Assembly: GCA_963921935.1 (NCBI GenBank)
Contig: OY998178.1
Location: 57,323,451 to 57,387,450 of the forward strand
DNA length: 64,000 bases
Source: Galeruca laticollis
Taxonomy: Eukaryota > Arthropoda > Insecta > Coleoptera > Chrysomelidae
Direction of reading: 5' to 3'
Shown piece after piece: positions 53,828 through 64,000 of this stretch (positions within the stretch are counted from its first letter, which is position 1; every line of letters starts with the position of its first letter). A model generated the notes under the pieces. It saw nothing but the letters and a program-made list of their open reading frames with translations, was not told where the DNA came from and did not search any database. The translations under genes were made by a program, and so were the position numbers.

Positions 53828-53897
53828 CAAGTTTAAATTGAACATTAGTTCAAATATATGAAGATTTAAACAAAATATATTGTTTTATTTCATCGTT

Positions 53898-53923
53898 CAT
53901 AATAATAATAATAATAATAATAA
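53898..53923. repeat. (TAA)n microsatellite (LINE tail)
   Basis: Eight TAA-type units between the PLE end and GTTTATTC. Confidence 0.85.
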
Positions 53924-54329
53924 GTTTATTCTGGAAAAAATATACATAATATTAACAATACTCATATAAGATAAAACAATATCATCCGAATAAACCAAAT
54001 AACCACGGAAGTATAGGTACATACTTGTTTGTGGTATAAAAAAAAACTACATCTACTAAAAATATTTAAGAATTGAATTACGTATTAGAATATATGAATA
54101 TAAAGCAAAGACAATAAACAGTATGTATAACAAAAAAATTATTACGACAAAACTGGTAAAGCAGATACAATAATACAAATCACAACAGGTATTGAACAAA
54201 CACATTATACTACAACTCGCTTAAGACCTGTATAGGTTGCGCGCGAGCGTTCTCTTCTTAATTCACGTTTCAAATACATTTTATCCCTATTTCAATTTGC
54301 TGCTAGATGCATTACACTCTTTTGTCTAA

Positions 54330-54983
54330 GGGCAAAGACAGACACGGCGGTTTTGACCGAAGCGTTTATCGAGTCGATTCTCGAGTCGATACGTCTTGTA
54401 ATGTAACATAATAGTGTAAAACACACACACGGTCCGTACCGCCCTTGGATTTTCAATCCGCTTCGGTTGGTCATTCTTGTGAGCAATCGAGTCGGTTTTT
54501 GTTTATCCAAGCGTTGGGTGGTTGTATTTAGGTACGTCCGTTCACACGCACGTGGTTTTCTGCTCGTTTTCTACAAAAATGGATGGAGGGAAAGTAGATG
54601 TCGAGAAACTAATAAGTGAAATAGAAAGTCGACCTGCCCTTTGGAATATGAGTGAAAAAGGGTACAGTGATAGAAATTTAAAAAGAATGTGTTGGGTGGA
54701 GATCATCAATATTTTCGCCTATGAAGACAACAGTGTATGAAAATGTCCTTTTTGTTGCCTCTCTGCAATAATTGGATGTATCCACATCCTTCGTTTTCGT
54801 TGTTTCTTTTTATTTACTTTCCAATACAGATAGAGTAATGAAAAGTATACTACGTCGTCATCTATCGTGCACTACTATCTCAACGAAACAAAAATCGCAA
54901 ATGAAACCGTTCTAATGTGTTTTGTTAGAAGGCGACCGATTCGATAAACGCTTCGGTCAAAACCGCCGTGTCTGTCTTTGCCC
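54330..54983. mobile_element. PIF/Harbinger-type miniature element with MADF fragment (654 bp)
   Basis: GGGCAAAGACAGACACGGCG at 54330 is perfectly inverted at 54983, and the inverted repeat continues GTTTTGACCGAAGCGTTTAT (over 40 bp). TAA flanks both ends (54327-54329 and 54984-54986). Inserted in the LINE 3' UTR. Confidence 0.85.
54579..54740 (+). CDS. MADF-domain N-terminal fragment
   Basis: 53 codons: MDGGKVDVEKLISEIESRPA then LWNMSEKGYSDRNLKRMCWV and EIINIF. This is the first half of a MADF (Myb/SANT-like) domain: LI..I..RP.LW....Y..R......W..I. It is the kind of accessory protein carried by PIF/Harbinger transposons. It ends by stop where the rest of the domain would follow; a GT occurs near that point, so this may be a first exon whose partner was lost by internal deletion. 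Confidence 0.6.
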   Translation: MDGGKVDVEKLISEIESRPALWNMSEKGYSDRNLKRMCWVEIINIFAYEDNSV

Positions 54984-55035
54984 TAATTGAGTATTCCTTT
55001 ATTGCTTCCAAGGTTTATATCTCATTTTTTTTTGG

Positions 55036-55902
55036 TTACATCTTAAATCTACACCTCTCAATATGTAAGATAAATGATTTCATATATGATTTGAAAAGCC
55101 CTATCGAGTTAATTTCTAATAAATAATTTTTGTATGCGGTTGGTAAAAAGTTATAAATTATGGTACTTAGAAATTTCAATGATTTTTGTCCAATGGTTTT
55201 GTTTTTTATAGCAATTTCTATATTTTCTTTAAGTTTGTATCGGGTGTTGTAATTGTGATCGATTGTTTGGAGTAGTGTTGATTTATTCTTATAAATGTAT
55301 ATAACGACATTGTAGAAATATCCAATAACGATGTTTCTGAGAATAGAGAGTTAGTTGGGTGAATATTTGTTTTTTTGTAAATTATTTTCAAAAACCTTCT
55401 TTGTATGACTTCTAATTTTTTCAGGTGTGTTTTTAATGCAAAACCCCAGCACAATATAGCGTAGTTAATTCTGGATTCAACAAGTGAGTGGTACACTACT
55501 CTCAGATAAGCAGGTTTCAAGATAGTTCTCATATATTTGATTTTGTATAATAGTGGTCTTAAATTGTTTGCAATATTATTTATATGTAAATCCCATCTAA
55601 GGTGGGAGTCTATAATTACTCCTAGATATTTAATACTATTCTTCAATTTTATTATTTCTTTTCCTGACTTGTCTATTTTTAACTCGGTAAATTGGGGTAA
55701 CCTATTTTTATAGCTACATAATGGGACAAAAAACGTCTTTTGAAAATTAATCGTCAGCTGCCTTCAGTCAAACCATTCAGAAATATTGTTAAAATCTGTC
55801 TCAATTTCTTCCTTCAGCTCTTGCCATGTATTACCCTTGTAAAATATCGCCGTATCGTCAGCAAAACCGATGATGTTTCCTTTAGTTTTCAAATGAAACA
55901 AG

Positions 55903-55961
<59 letters not shown>

Positions 55962-57056
55962 GAATAGGGTTGGTCCTAGAACTGTGCCCTGAGGTACTCC
56001 AAATTTGATTCTCCTATTGTGGCTAATACAAGCTTCTATTTCAACAGCTTGTTCTCTATCGCTCAAGTAACTTTTAAATAAGTTCAATGGAACTCCGCGA
56101 ATTCCTATATCCTCCAAGGCCACCAGGAGCTGACTATGAGATACGGTGTCCAATGCCTTGGCAAGATCCAGGAACACGCATATTGATGGCTTAGTTGTAT
56201 CCAGTGAGGCATAGATTTGGTTTATCAAGGCAACTATAGCATCACTTGTTGAAAGTCCTTCCCGGAAACCAAAATGAGATTGTGATAAAATATTGTATCT
56301 ATTTAAATATACAGTTAACCTAGATTTTAGGGATTTCTCGAAAAATTTTGCAACTGTTGATATTAGTGAGATAGGTCTGTAGTTTGATAAACATTTTTTA
56401 TCCCCTTTTTTAAGTATTGGAGTGATTATGGCCTTTTTAAATGCTGCTGGGCACTTCCCTGTTTCGAAAATGGAATTGATCAAATCTACTAAATATGGAG
56501 CGATCACTTCTGCATTTTCTTTGATAGCTTCAGATGTAATGTTGTCTATACCTGGTGCCTTTTTGTTTTTTAATGTTTTAATAATGTTTAATACTTCTGA
56601 CTCTGTTACAGGTATTAAAAAGAAGAATGTATTCATCTGAATTCGATCGTTTTTGCAGACAGGATTAGTTGGAATATTTATTTCTCTTGCTAATTTTTCT
56701 CCAACGTCAGCGAAAAAGTCGTTAAATTTTTGTGCTATATGTATAGGTTCCTTAGCCGTGGCTCCATCCTCTGTAACTATTTCCTCTATTTTATCTTTAT
56801 TTTGATTATTATTACTATTTTTACAACCTTTTATCAGAGTCCACAATTGCTTCGAACTATTTTCACTTTCTGTTATTCGCTCTGAGTAATAATTTAACTT
56901 TGCTGCCTTAATAGTTTTATCGACAATTCTCCTGTAATTTAAGTACTCTCTCTTTTTTTCGACATTTCCAGGGTCTTTAGAAAGTTCCCTGTAGAGTTTA
57001 TTTCTTCTCTGAATAGAAGTTATTACACCCTTTGTAATCCATTTTTTCCTTTTCAT
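55036..57056 (-). pseudogene. LINE reverse transcriptase ORF with in-frame AT expansion
   Basis: Opens MKRKKWITKGVITSIQRRNK and runs through KNKKAPGIDNITSEAIKENA, KGDKKCLSNYRPISLISTVA, HFGFREGLSTSDAI, SICVFLDLAKALDTVSH (motif A; family consensus has KAFDTV), GVPQGTVLGPTLFLIY (motif B) and IIGFADDTAIFYKGN (motif C). Between B and C about 51 bases of alternating AT code for repeated Ile-Tyr without breaking the frame. A TGA at 55764 interrupts it; reading continues RQLTINFQKTFFVPLCSYKN and NSIKYLGVIIDSHLRWDLHI (55218-55646), then a frameshift and the C-terminus to a stop at 55036. Inactive. Confidence 0.85.
55909..55959. repeat. (AT)n microsatellite inside the LINE RT
   Basis: About 25 AT units between RT motifs B and C. 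Confidence 0.95.
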
Positions 57057-58018
57057 GAACCCACGATTCCCTTTCCTTGCAATCGTGTTAGATGAAATGT
57101 ATGAGCTTTTAGAGTTTTTATTAAGTAAGTTGCCTTTTGATCTACGTCAATATGGTTTTTATATTCGGTCCAATCATGTTTGCGTAATTGCTGTTTCAGT
57201 TTGTTATAGTTTACGTGTTTTATAGTATGCTCCTTTTGGGATTTTAATGTTGGAGATGATGGGATAAATGCAAAAATCCCCCTATGGTCATTTATAAATG
57301 TGTCATACACAGACGATATGCAATTATCTACATTGTTCTTCCTGCTACTATAAAAAATGTGATCGATACAACTTTCAGACAAACCATAAACTCCAGTGGG
57401 CTTATTTATTAGAGAACAAAAGCCGTACTCTTCCATAATATTCAAATAATTGGAAACATTGTCGCTAGTCAATTTCAAATTTATATTGATATCGCCAATT
57501 AAAATGTGCTCGGTAATTTTTAATTTACTTGCTTTTTCTAGGTATATCTCTAGATCACAGAGAAATGCATCATCATTAACTGGTGGAGGCTTATATATGG
57601 AGGTTATAGCCATTTGATTACTATTTTTCGTTTTTAATATTACTTGTATGGCACGACACATTCCTATAGATATCACATTATGTTTATATTCAAATTTATT
57701 TTCAATAAAAACTATAACTCCATCATTTTTGTTTATATTACCCTCACTATATAGTAAGTCGTAGTTTTCAAGCTGAAACAAGCTGTAGTCATGCACAGTA
57801 AAGGTTTCAGTCAAAACTATACAATCATAGGAAAATGAAAGTTGATGTAAAAATGTTTTCAATTTATCCAGGTTTTTGTTTACGCTACATATATTTTGAT
57901 GGAAAATAGTGAATTTCTGACCATTCATATTGTTGTAAATATTATTAATTTCATTTGTTGACTTCAACTCTAAAGTATTGAAAGGTTCACAATTCACATC
58001 CCTAATGTAAGGATCCAT
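57053..58018 (-). CDS. LINE apurinic-type endonuclease ORF
   Basis: 321 codons. AP-endonuclease-like fold: FHQNICSVNKNLDKLKTFL (Asn of the first motif), IVLTETF (Glu), AITSIYKPP, HILIGDINI (D.N), SCIDHIFYS (D/H) and NDHRGIFAFI (final Asp-His region). The polymerase ORF should follow in the same frame, but a single frameshift just before 57056 ends this one at GKGIVGS. Endonuclease nicks target DNA to prime reverse transcription. Start at MDPYIRDVNCEP; upstream sequence has no ORF1. Confidence 0.85.
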   Translation of the reverse strand: MDPYIRDVNCEPFNTLELKSTNEINNIYNNMNGQKFTIFHQNICSVNKNLDKLKTFLHQLSFSYDCIVLTETFTVHDYSLFQLENYDLLYSEGNINKNDGVIVFIENKFEYKHNVISIGMCRAIQVILKTKNSNQMAITSIYKPPPVNDDAFLCDLEIYLEKASKLKITEHILIGDININLKLTSDNVSNYLNIMEEYGFCSLINKPTGVYGLSESCIDHIFYSSRKNNVDNCISSVYDTFINDHRGIFAFIPSSPTLKSQKEHTIKHVNYNKLKQQLRKHDWTEYKNHIDVDQKATYLIKTLKAHTFHLTRLQGKGIVGS

Positions 58019-58254
58019 TGTGCGACCTGGTACAGTTTTGTGAAATAATTTTAAAAAATAACAAAAGTATAACTTTGCATCTAACTGTTAAGAGAGCATA
58101 ATCTTAACCATAGCCCTCTCAACATACATACATACAAAAAAATAATGAAACCATTAAAAAATGTATAAGTCTGGGAATGTATAACATGAAACAAACTCTG
58201 TCTGCATTTCTGAGAATAAACAACTCTTTACATTCACAATACAAAATAACCTAC

Positions 58255-58329
58255 CTGTTGAAGGTAACTGTACCATCCCACTGAACTGTTCCGGCAATTC
58301 TTGTTGCTGAGGAGTAAAACTTACTTCAA
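58255..58329 (-). CDS. Internal exon of a minus-strand THAP-domain gene
   Basis: Acceptor ATATTTTTAG|TTGAAG and donor ACAG|GTAGGT on the minus strand. 75 nt encoding VEVSFTPQQQELPEQFSGMV and QLPSTG, in the linker after the THAP domain. Enters with 2 nt, matching the phase-1 end of the exon at 59301-59418, and leaves in phase 1. Further exons would lie beyond the LINE to the left; none recognised. Confidence 0.5.
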
Positions 58330-59300
58330 CTAAAAATATAAAAACATTTTTTACACGGACAGAAATATAAATAATAATTATAACGGAAAATGTCCACATT
58401 GCAACAAGTATACAGAATAATAAAAACTATAGTTCAATCTACATAATTGAGATATATTAACGTTGAAAAGATGGTGTGGCCACCTCAAGATATTGAGCTT
58501 ACATAAAAGTTGAACTTATCCAAACTTCCCAGCAGTCCGTAAAGAAACTATACTGTTGGGATCCATCTTGTGTACTTTTGGCTTATGCTGTCAGGAAGTT
58601 TGAATCTATTCACCGTCGACACTGCTAGTTACAGCGACATTTCAGCCCCCACAGTTTCGATTCTTGTATTTCCACTACAAAGGCTATACCTACTTTAAAC
58701 AGTTAACTTACTACTGTGGCAGGATATGCTTGGACATTTTAAAGATGATAAACAGGGCTCTTATCTGAATGACTTGAATAAGAATCTCCTGCCTACATTT
58801 ATGAGACCCATAGATAGAGGAAGGCATTTTTCTTATAGGCAAACAAGCGGAATTTGTAACATTACTCTGTTACTATAATTATTAATAAGATTTGATAACA
58901 AGATCTACCACAGGATATGTATAACAAGTCAAAACTGTGAAATATAGATGTTTTCAAGCGTTATTGCACACTTTACTTGTTCTTGAGTGTAGATCATTTA
59001 TTTAGCTCAGAGAAAGTAACACAAAGCATTCAAAACAATTCGTACATAATAGTATTTTTAAAAACTGTTAAAGTCTGTAAAAATTATATATGTATAAAAA
59101 CACAAAATATTGACAGAACAGTAGGATCAGTTTAATGAATGTAACATTTTATAGACGACTTTTGGACTTTTATGTCTCACTTTATTAGCGATTAGTTCCT
59201 AGGTTATGTTAATACTAACAATCTATTAATGCAAAAAATAAAACTGTTGTTCCTGATCAATAAAACCCAATAACATTCTGTAGACTATTTAAATATCTAC

Positions 59301-59418
59301 CTTTTCTCCAGCTTGATATAGGGGTAGGATCCAGATTACTGGCAAAATGTAACGTTGGTACTGCGTCACGAGTAAGGCCCCTTGTCGTACCTGCAACTTC
59401 ACAACTTCTTTCAAAGTG
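59301..59418 (-). CDS. THAP-domain exon (second half of the domain)
   Basis: Minus strand: candidate acceptor TTATACAG|CACTTT, donor AAAAG|GTAGAT. Encodes HFERSCEVAGTTRGLTRDAV and PTLHFASNLDPTPISSWRK. This contains the C-terminal THAP signature: the zinc-binding His-Phe and the AVPT box. THAP domains are C2CH zinc fingers that bind DNA; they occur in host regulators and in P-type transposons. The first half of the domain (Cys-Cys) is not found intact: MVYCVIV with a following stop at 59470-59495 resembles it but has Ser where the second Cys should be. So this is either a real gene with an unseen first exon or a decaying copy. Confidence 0.55.
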
Positions 59419-61440
59419 CTGTATAAATGATTTCAAAATGAATATTTTTCTTCTACTTCTATGAATACACAATAACACAATACACCATTGCTTCTATTAG
59501 TCATAATTCATGTCGTCACAGATCTCCGCCCAGCTGAATTAAGTTGTTTGACACTGCCATCTTTACAAGAATAGAGAAAAAAATGGTTTATTACTTAAAG
59601 TTTTCTTTTATATGGTACCCTCTACTAGAAAATAGTATAAGTACAACTGCATTCAACGCACAGTGGTTCTGTCTCTAAGTTCTTAGGTTTTCGCGAGAAC
59701 GCCTAGCTTTTCATTCTATCATCGTCCGTATTTTGCGATCACAAATAGCCCCAGAGTAAACTGGTTACCCTACCGACGTTCGTGCCACAGATAATATGCT
59801 CGACTCAGTTATCTGACAAATATGTATTTGAATGAGTCGGAGCGGGACAGGCGTTTTTCGAGTCACAGTTCAGGCGGACGTTGCTACTATTTGAATAAAG
59901 TTCTTAAACATTAGAATTAGAAGTACAAAGTTTATTCCATAAAAATAACCTTTTTCTATGTGACTCATGAATCGTAATATGACAAACTTAACTTAACTAA
60001 AAAAAATCAAGAATACATGTTAACATTATTAGTTCTACAGTTTTATAAAGTATAACCGAACTATTCACAAAGATGAAGAAATTTTGGAATTAAATATGAC
60101 AACAACGCCTCCATCTTTATGTATACGTTACGAGGTCATTGCACTTTCCAAACTTTTTGGTTTTAGTGTAACCTATCTACTTTACGAAATTATACGAAGC
60201 AACTCGCATCTTCGCCGAATTCAGTGGCGGAAAGATCCATGGCCCACCCGATAAATGAAATCTCTTGAACAATATACAATAACACCTCTTTAAAACGCTT
60301 CTCTTGGTGAGTAGAAAGAAATATGTTATAACCGTGAACGTTTTATAAACTGGTCTTGTAGTTGACTATAAAAATCATTGATAAACACGTTGCATTGCTT
60401 ACTTGCATAAATTGCACAAATATCATTGTCATTCCAATACAAATCAGGGTTTGTTCGTCGTTTTGAAATTGTTCGTAAAGTCAATACACTATTGTTTTTA
60501 GAAGCCACGAAATACTTTATTTGATTTAAATTCGTGCTATCGTAATCCTGACTAATTTTTTTTCGACGGTAATTGATTTTCGCGCTGTTACAAATGTTTA
60601 TTATTACATATAGTTATGAAAGAATAGTATATTGCTCAACGAGTGACAAAAGTACCATTTCGACGAGTAAAACACTATACTTTTTTTATAACCATGGCTC
60701 TCTACATAGGATGTACAAGGAGTTTGAAATAGTTGAATTATCTTTAAAGTGATCTCCACGAAATATGCGATTTACAATTTTTGTTTGGGCAACTACCTTT
60801 ATATTATAATTGAACATTTCTAAACTTTTGCCATATACATACTAAATAAAATCCTAAAAATGTTTAATAATTTACAAACTTTGAATAACTCAATACTAAA
60901 AAATGTATTGTGTATTTTAAAATGTATTTTTGATTCAGATATTGATTCATAATTAACAATTATTTAGAAGAACTTCAGCGATTTAATATCTGAAATTGCA
61001 ACCACTTACTTTCATCACTAGTGACGAAAGTTAACGTTGTGGTGTCCGAAACTGACGTTTTCGGTTAAAGTAAAACGTGACGAAAGTTGTTGTTTTTTAA
61101 ATAGTTATAGAAAAATTAATTTTAAGTAGCAGTCTAAAATATTACATTTGAACTAAAAGATGTACAGAAGCTTCTAATACAAGCGTTGGAGAATGTTACA
61201 AATATTTACTGGCAAAATAGTGTTGCACATCTTATAAAAGAAGAACATAAAATGTTGAAGTTCGATAGGGCAGATCAGTGATATTCAGCTATATATCATA
61301 TAGCATAATTTTTGTTTCATCATTTTTGTTTCTCTACTCTTTCAATCATTCTATTTTCGTCTATTGTGGTTTCTTCATTCTCAGTTATCTACATTTGATC
61401 AGAAACGACTCGTATATTACCATTTTTTTGAAATAATACG
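59419..61440. other. Flank of the THAP exons, mostly unclassified
   Basis: 59640-59930 is richer in GC than its surroundings. An open minus-strand stretch at 60326-60508 (SKRRTNPDLYWNDNDICAIY) has no recognised family. Confidence 0.3.
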
Positions 61441-61800
61441 ACGATCCCAAAAAAACATGTCCATTAACAACTCGATTACGGAAACATTTGGCAACAATTT
61501 CCCAAATTCTCAAAATTAAAATGAAGACAGAACAGTTGGCGTCTTTTATGGGACACACAACTAAAACCCACCAAGAATAGTACAGATTACCTCAAGAATT
61601 GTACCAAACTGCAAAAGTCGCCAAAGTATCTTAAATGTCACAAAAAACCTCAATTGAAGCTTATAATGGTAAAGGACTTGATGAGCTAAACATCGATATA
61701 GATACTTTTGAAACAAACGAAGAGAAAAATAGTGAATCCGAAACCGAAGATCATGAAATGATAGAAGCAACAACTTGTCAAACTAGTAAAATTTGAACTG
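61441..61800 (+). pseudogene. Tyrosine-recombinase-like repeat gene relic, part 1
   Basis: Readable: TTRLRKHLATISQILKIK, LASFMGHTTKTHQE-YRLPQE (GH then Tyr 9-10 residues later, as at a tyrosine recombinase active site) and LYQTAKVAKV. Then, past stops, GKGLDELNIDIDTFETNEEK, an acidic tail. From memory this is the C-terminal end of a multicopy insect protein. The order R, GH and Y is suggestive; stops and frameshifts make it dead. Confidence 0.5.
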
Positions 61801-61839
61801 AAAATAAACGGTTTTAAGGATTAAAACTAACTTTTCCGC

Positions 61840-62630
61840 ATCCGTGGCCCTAAACAATATTCTATCATAAAACTGTTACTTGTATACACTTCGGGGGATG
61901 TATCGTGCTAACAAACCGAAATTTCTCCAAAAAGAACCAACAATTCAGTATATCTGGATTTATAGGACCCGCTATACTCGCTGTAGTTAACTGAAAATCA
62001 ATAGGGTACATCTGTGAAACACCTTGAACAATATTCAATCATAAAATTGATCAATCGTATACTCTCTGGAGGCTGTATCTTGCTAACAAACTGAAACTTC
62101 TCCAAAAATGACAGAAATATCGTACTTAAAGTACTGTAGCACCTGCTGTATTGGCCCCGGTGAGATGAAAATCCATAGGGTTCATAAGTGAGATGCCCTG
62201 AATAATATTCAATCATAAAATTGGTGACTTGTTGAACTGCGGAGGTTGTATCGTGCTAACAAACTGAAATTTCTCAAAAAATTACAAAATGTCGTACTTC
62301 AAGTATCATAGCACCCGTTGTACTGGCTCTGGTGAACTTAAAATCAATAGGGATCATCTGTGACATGTCCTCAACAATATCCAATTATAAAATTGCTGAC
62401 TTATTGCACTCCGGAGGCTGTATCGTGCTAACAAGACATGTAAGGAAAAGTGGCCGACGACAACGACGACGACGACATACACACAGGATTTTTTTTCTAA
62501 AAACCGTTTTTTCGTGTTGTTGTTGATGGAAAACGTAAAAATAACTCAAAAAAAAATTTCAAAATTCCAACTTTTTTTGGGTAAACCAATACTTTTCTCG
62601 CATATAGAAAGGTTGGGCGGAAAAGTAATA
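61840..62630 (+). repeat. Second copy of the minisatellite element
   Basis: About three units like those at 42540-43290, followed by the same right flank (TTTTTTCTAAAAACC, ACGTAAAAATAACTCAAAAA, CTTTTCTCGCATATAGA, GGTTGGGCGGAAAAGTA) in the same orientation. It separates the two parts of the recombinase-like relic. Confidence 0.75.
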
Positions 62631-62639
62631 GCATAAAGA

Positions 62640-62851
62640 ACATAAAGAAAACAGTAAAAAAGTGGACCTTAGAAGAAATGGAAGCTGCAGAATACATTTT
62701 CAAGTCACATATAAAGAAATGCATCCCTCCAAAGAAAAATCGAGTATTAGATTTAATGAAGCTATATCCCACTCTCATTGGCGAAAGAAAATGGGATCCA
62801 ATTAAAGTTTATATTTGTAATCAATACAACAAACAGGAATATATACTTTGA
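62640..62851 (+). pseudogene. Recombinase-like repeat gene relic, part 2
   Basis: Open to a TGA at 62849: KKTVKKWTLEEMEAAEYIFK and KCIPPKKNRVLDLMKLYPTL. Resembles the C-terminal W..EE......F...I........ helix region that follows the acidic tail in the family of part 1. The minisatellite element lies between. Confidence 0.5.
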
Positions 62852-63133
62852 GTTTTTATTCAGAGAATTGGTTCCAAGATTTTAGGGGGTGTAGTTTGAA
62901 AACCTGAATATTTATTTTTATTTGAAAATTGGAAAATGTCAACTTGGGTTTTGAATACTATAATTTAAGATATACTTGAAATCAGCGACGTGATTATTGA
63001 GCTGTGACGTCATCGATTTAAAAAACTAAATGAATAGGGGATGAAAGTTAGTCCAACCGAAATGGTTTTTTATTCCAAATTCAACGGATTAGCACTGTAG
63101 TATTGATGTGAATAATTATGTCACATTTTCAAT

Positions 63134-63382
63134 TCAATATTTATTTTCCACAATAACATTGAAATTGTGAACATTTTGTAAGAGATGTTGAAAATGATCT
63201 CTTGCTTCAACACATGTCTCAACATAGAAGGGTCTCATTTTGAATACATCCTTAAAAATGTTCAGAATTTCAGTGACATTGGTTATTGTAGAACATAAAT
63301 ATTTAATTAAAAATGTAACAAAATAATTACCCACATCAATAATACCCTCTTTGACATGATATGATAATATCACTGATCTCAA
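63134..63382 (-). CDS. Hypothetical open stretch, possible terminal exon
   Basis: 82 codons ending DVFKMRPFYVETCVEARDHF and QHLLQNVHNFNVIVENKY. An AG precedes GATGTATTC after a moderately T-rich tract, so the last 38 codons could be a terminal exon of an unidentified gene. No family recognised. Confidence 0.2.
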   Translation of the reverse strand: MRSVILSYHVKEGIIDVGNYFVTFLIKYLCSTITNVTEILNIFKDVFKMRPFYVETCVEARDHFQHLLQNVHNFNVIVENKY

Positions 63383-64000
63383 TTAGTTCTCAAACGATAG
63401 CACTCAAAAACCCAATTGACATTTTCCAGTTTTCAAATAAAAACATTTAGTTATTTTTCAGTAACATCATATAATACATTTTTTTGTTTTTAAAATTATT
63501 TAATATTAAACATACAGGACGAATGTTAGAACGCAAGAAATGACGCGAAAAACTGTGTTATTGTCTCATGCAATATTTCATTTGTTTTTTCTATTTTAGT
63601 ATAATCTTATATTTAGTGTTCTTTTATTATATCCAAAGTGATATTCTTTTAATTTCCTAAAAGGCTGATTTGTATTTTAAATAAAGTAGAAATATTCAGC
63701 ATGTGTATTTTTACTCCACTGCACTTCGCAAAAACCACAACTTAATATGTTTTAAACAAAAAGCTTCTATTAAATTTTCGTAAATCAACTACCTGTAATT
63801 TGATTTAAAAATAATATAATTTCCTTTAGTGAGATTTCTCAGATATATCACATATATCAAATTATGGATCTGGTCATGTACTTTATTAAGTCCCCTTGAG
63901 TCGTTGACGAAAACTAAACACACAGTAATAATATTTAGTAGGACGCTGAATAACCGATAAAATGTACTTGAATGTATAAAAGTACTAAAAATAGATGACG
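63383..64000. other. Unclassified AT-rich window end
   Basis: No coding or repeat features recognised. Confidence 0.4.

Larger units (their letters stand above)
48324..53897. mobile_element. Compound Penelope-like element (PLE family A)
   Basis: Three very similar copies: inverted fragment 48324-49476 (minus), 5'-truncated copy 49477-51250 (+) and longer copy 51251-53897 (+) head to tail. Flanked by CATAATAATAA on both sides (48313-48323 and 53898-53908). This head-to-head plus tandem arrangement, with a terminal 40-nt tail (48324-48363 inverted, 51251-51290 direct), is the known signature of Penelope-like elements. Junction 49476/49477 shares two bases. Confidence 0.88.
53909..58018 (-). 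mobile_element. CR1/Jockey-type LINE with (TTA)n tail
   Basis: Minus-strand order: endonuclease ORF, RT ORF, 3' UTR, AATAAAC followed by a TTA-repeat tail at 53898-53923. The 3' UTR is split by the Harbinger-type element at 54330-54983, and the tail is the insertion site of the PLE compound. Left (downstream) flank resumes at 48312. The 5' limit beyond 58018 is unknown and no ORF1 is recognised. Confidence 0.8.

Overview
This is an AT-rich, intron-rich eukaryotic window, almost certainly from an arthropod and most likely an insect. The clues are a metazoan membrane-protein gene with long introns and a very dense set of transposon types common in insects: Tc1/mariner, pogo, PIF/Harbinger with MADF/BESS accessory proteins, Penelope-like elements, Jockey/CR1/RTE-type LINEs, Bel/Pao, Copia and Gypsy remnants. 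There are no bacterial genes, rRNA genes or CRISPR arrays. I cannot name the species from sequence alone.

The one complete host gene I can support is a TMEM181 orthologue on the + strand. Twelve coding exons run from 538 to 41116 and join in frame to 537 codons. Every intron is GT-AG, an in-frame stop lies two codons before the ATG, and the C-terminus carries the acidic DNPAF...DVIYG tail that I recall for this family. The 103-bp exon 10 (26653-26755) has no long ORF around it and is easily missed. The introns are filled with mobile DNA. Intron 4 holds a Tc1/IS630-like element (3170-6494), a tyrosine-recombinase fragment, a PIF/Harbinger derivative (9549-10949) and an apparently intact pogo/Tigger transposon (11295-13965). 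Intron 5 holds a foldback element split by a LINE (15346-18107) and a 1.2-kb palindrome (18116-19345). Intron 6 holds a LINE remnant, and intron 9 a Harbinger derivative. Intron 10 is a nest: a LINE contains an LTR element, which contains a Jockey-like LINE, which contains a small Penelope-like insertion. Intron 11 is mostly a mariner (33266-40965) that swallowed Copia and Bel/Pao remnants and ends 23 bp before the last exon.

Downstream of TMEM181 (41.1-48.1 kb) are a repeat element with about 180-bp minisatellite units, a tRNA-like sequence, a second IS630-like transposase relic and a 116-bp hairpin. From 48.1 to 58.0 kb there is a second nest. A minus-strand LINE (53.9-58.0 kb) carries a Harbinger/MADF miniature element in its 3' UTR, and a very young compound Penelope-like element (48324-53897) sits in its TAA-repeat tail. 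The Penelope insertion has an inverted fragment, a 5'-truncated copy and a longer copy head to tail, with a 40-nt terminal tail and hammerhead-like motifs in the terminal repeats. A second, tiny family (28951-29260 and 48116-48218) has the same architecture and a better hammerhead-like core.

The right end (58.2-59.4 kb) holds two phase-compatible exons of a minus-strand THAP-domain gene whose remainder is outside the window or unrecognised. Beyond it, 61.4-62.9 kb holds a degraded tyrosine-recombinase-like repeat gene split by a second copy of the minisatellite element.
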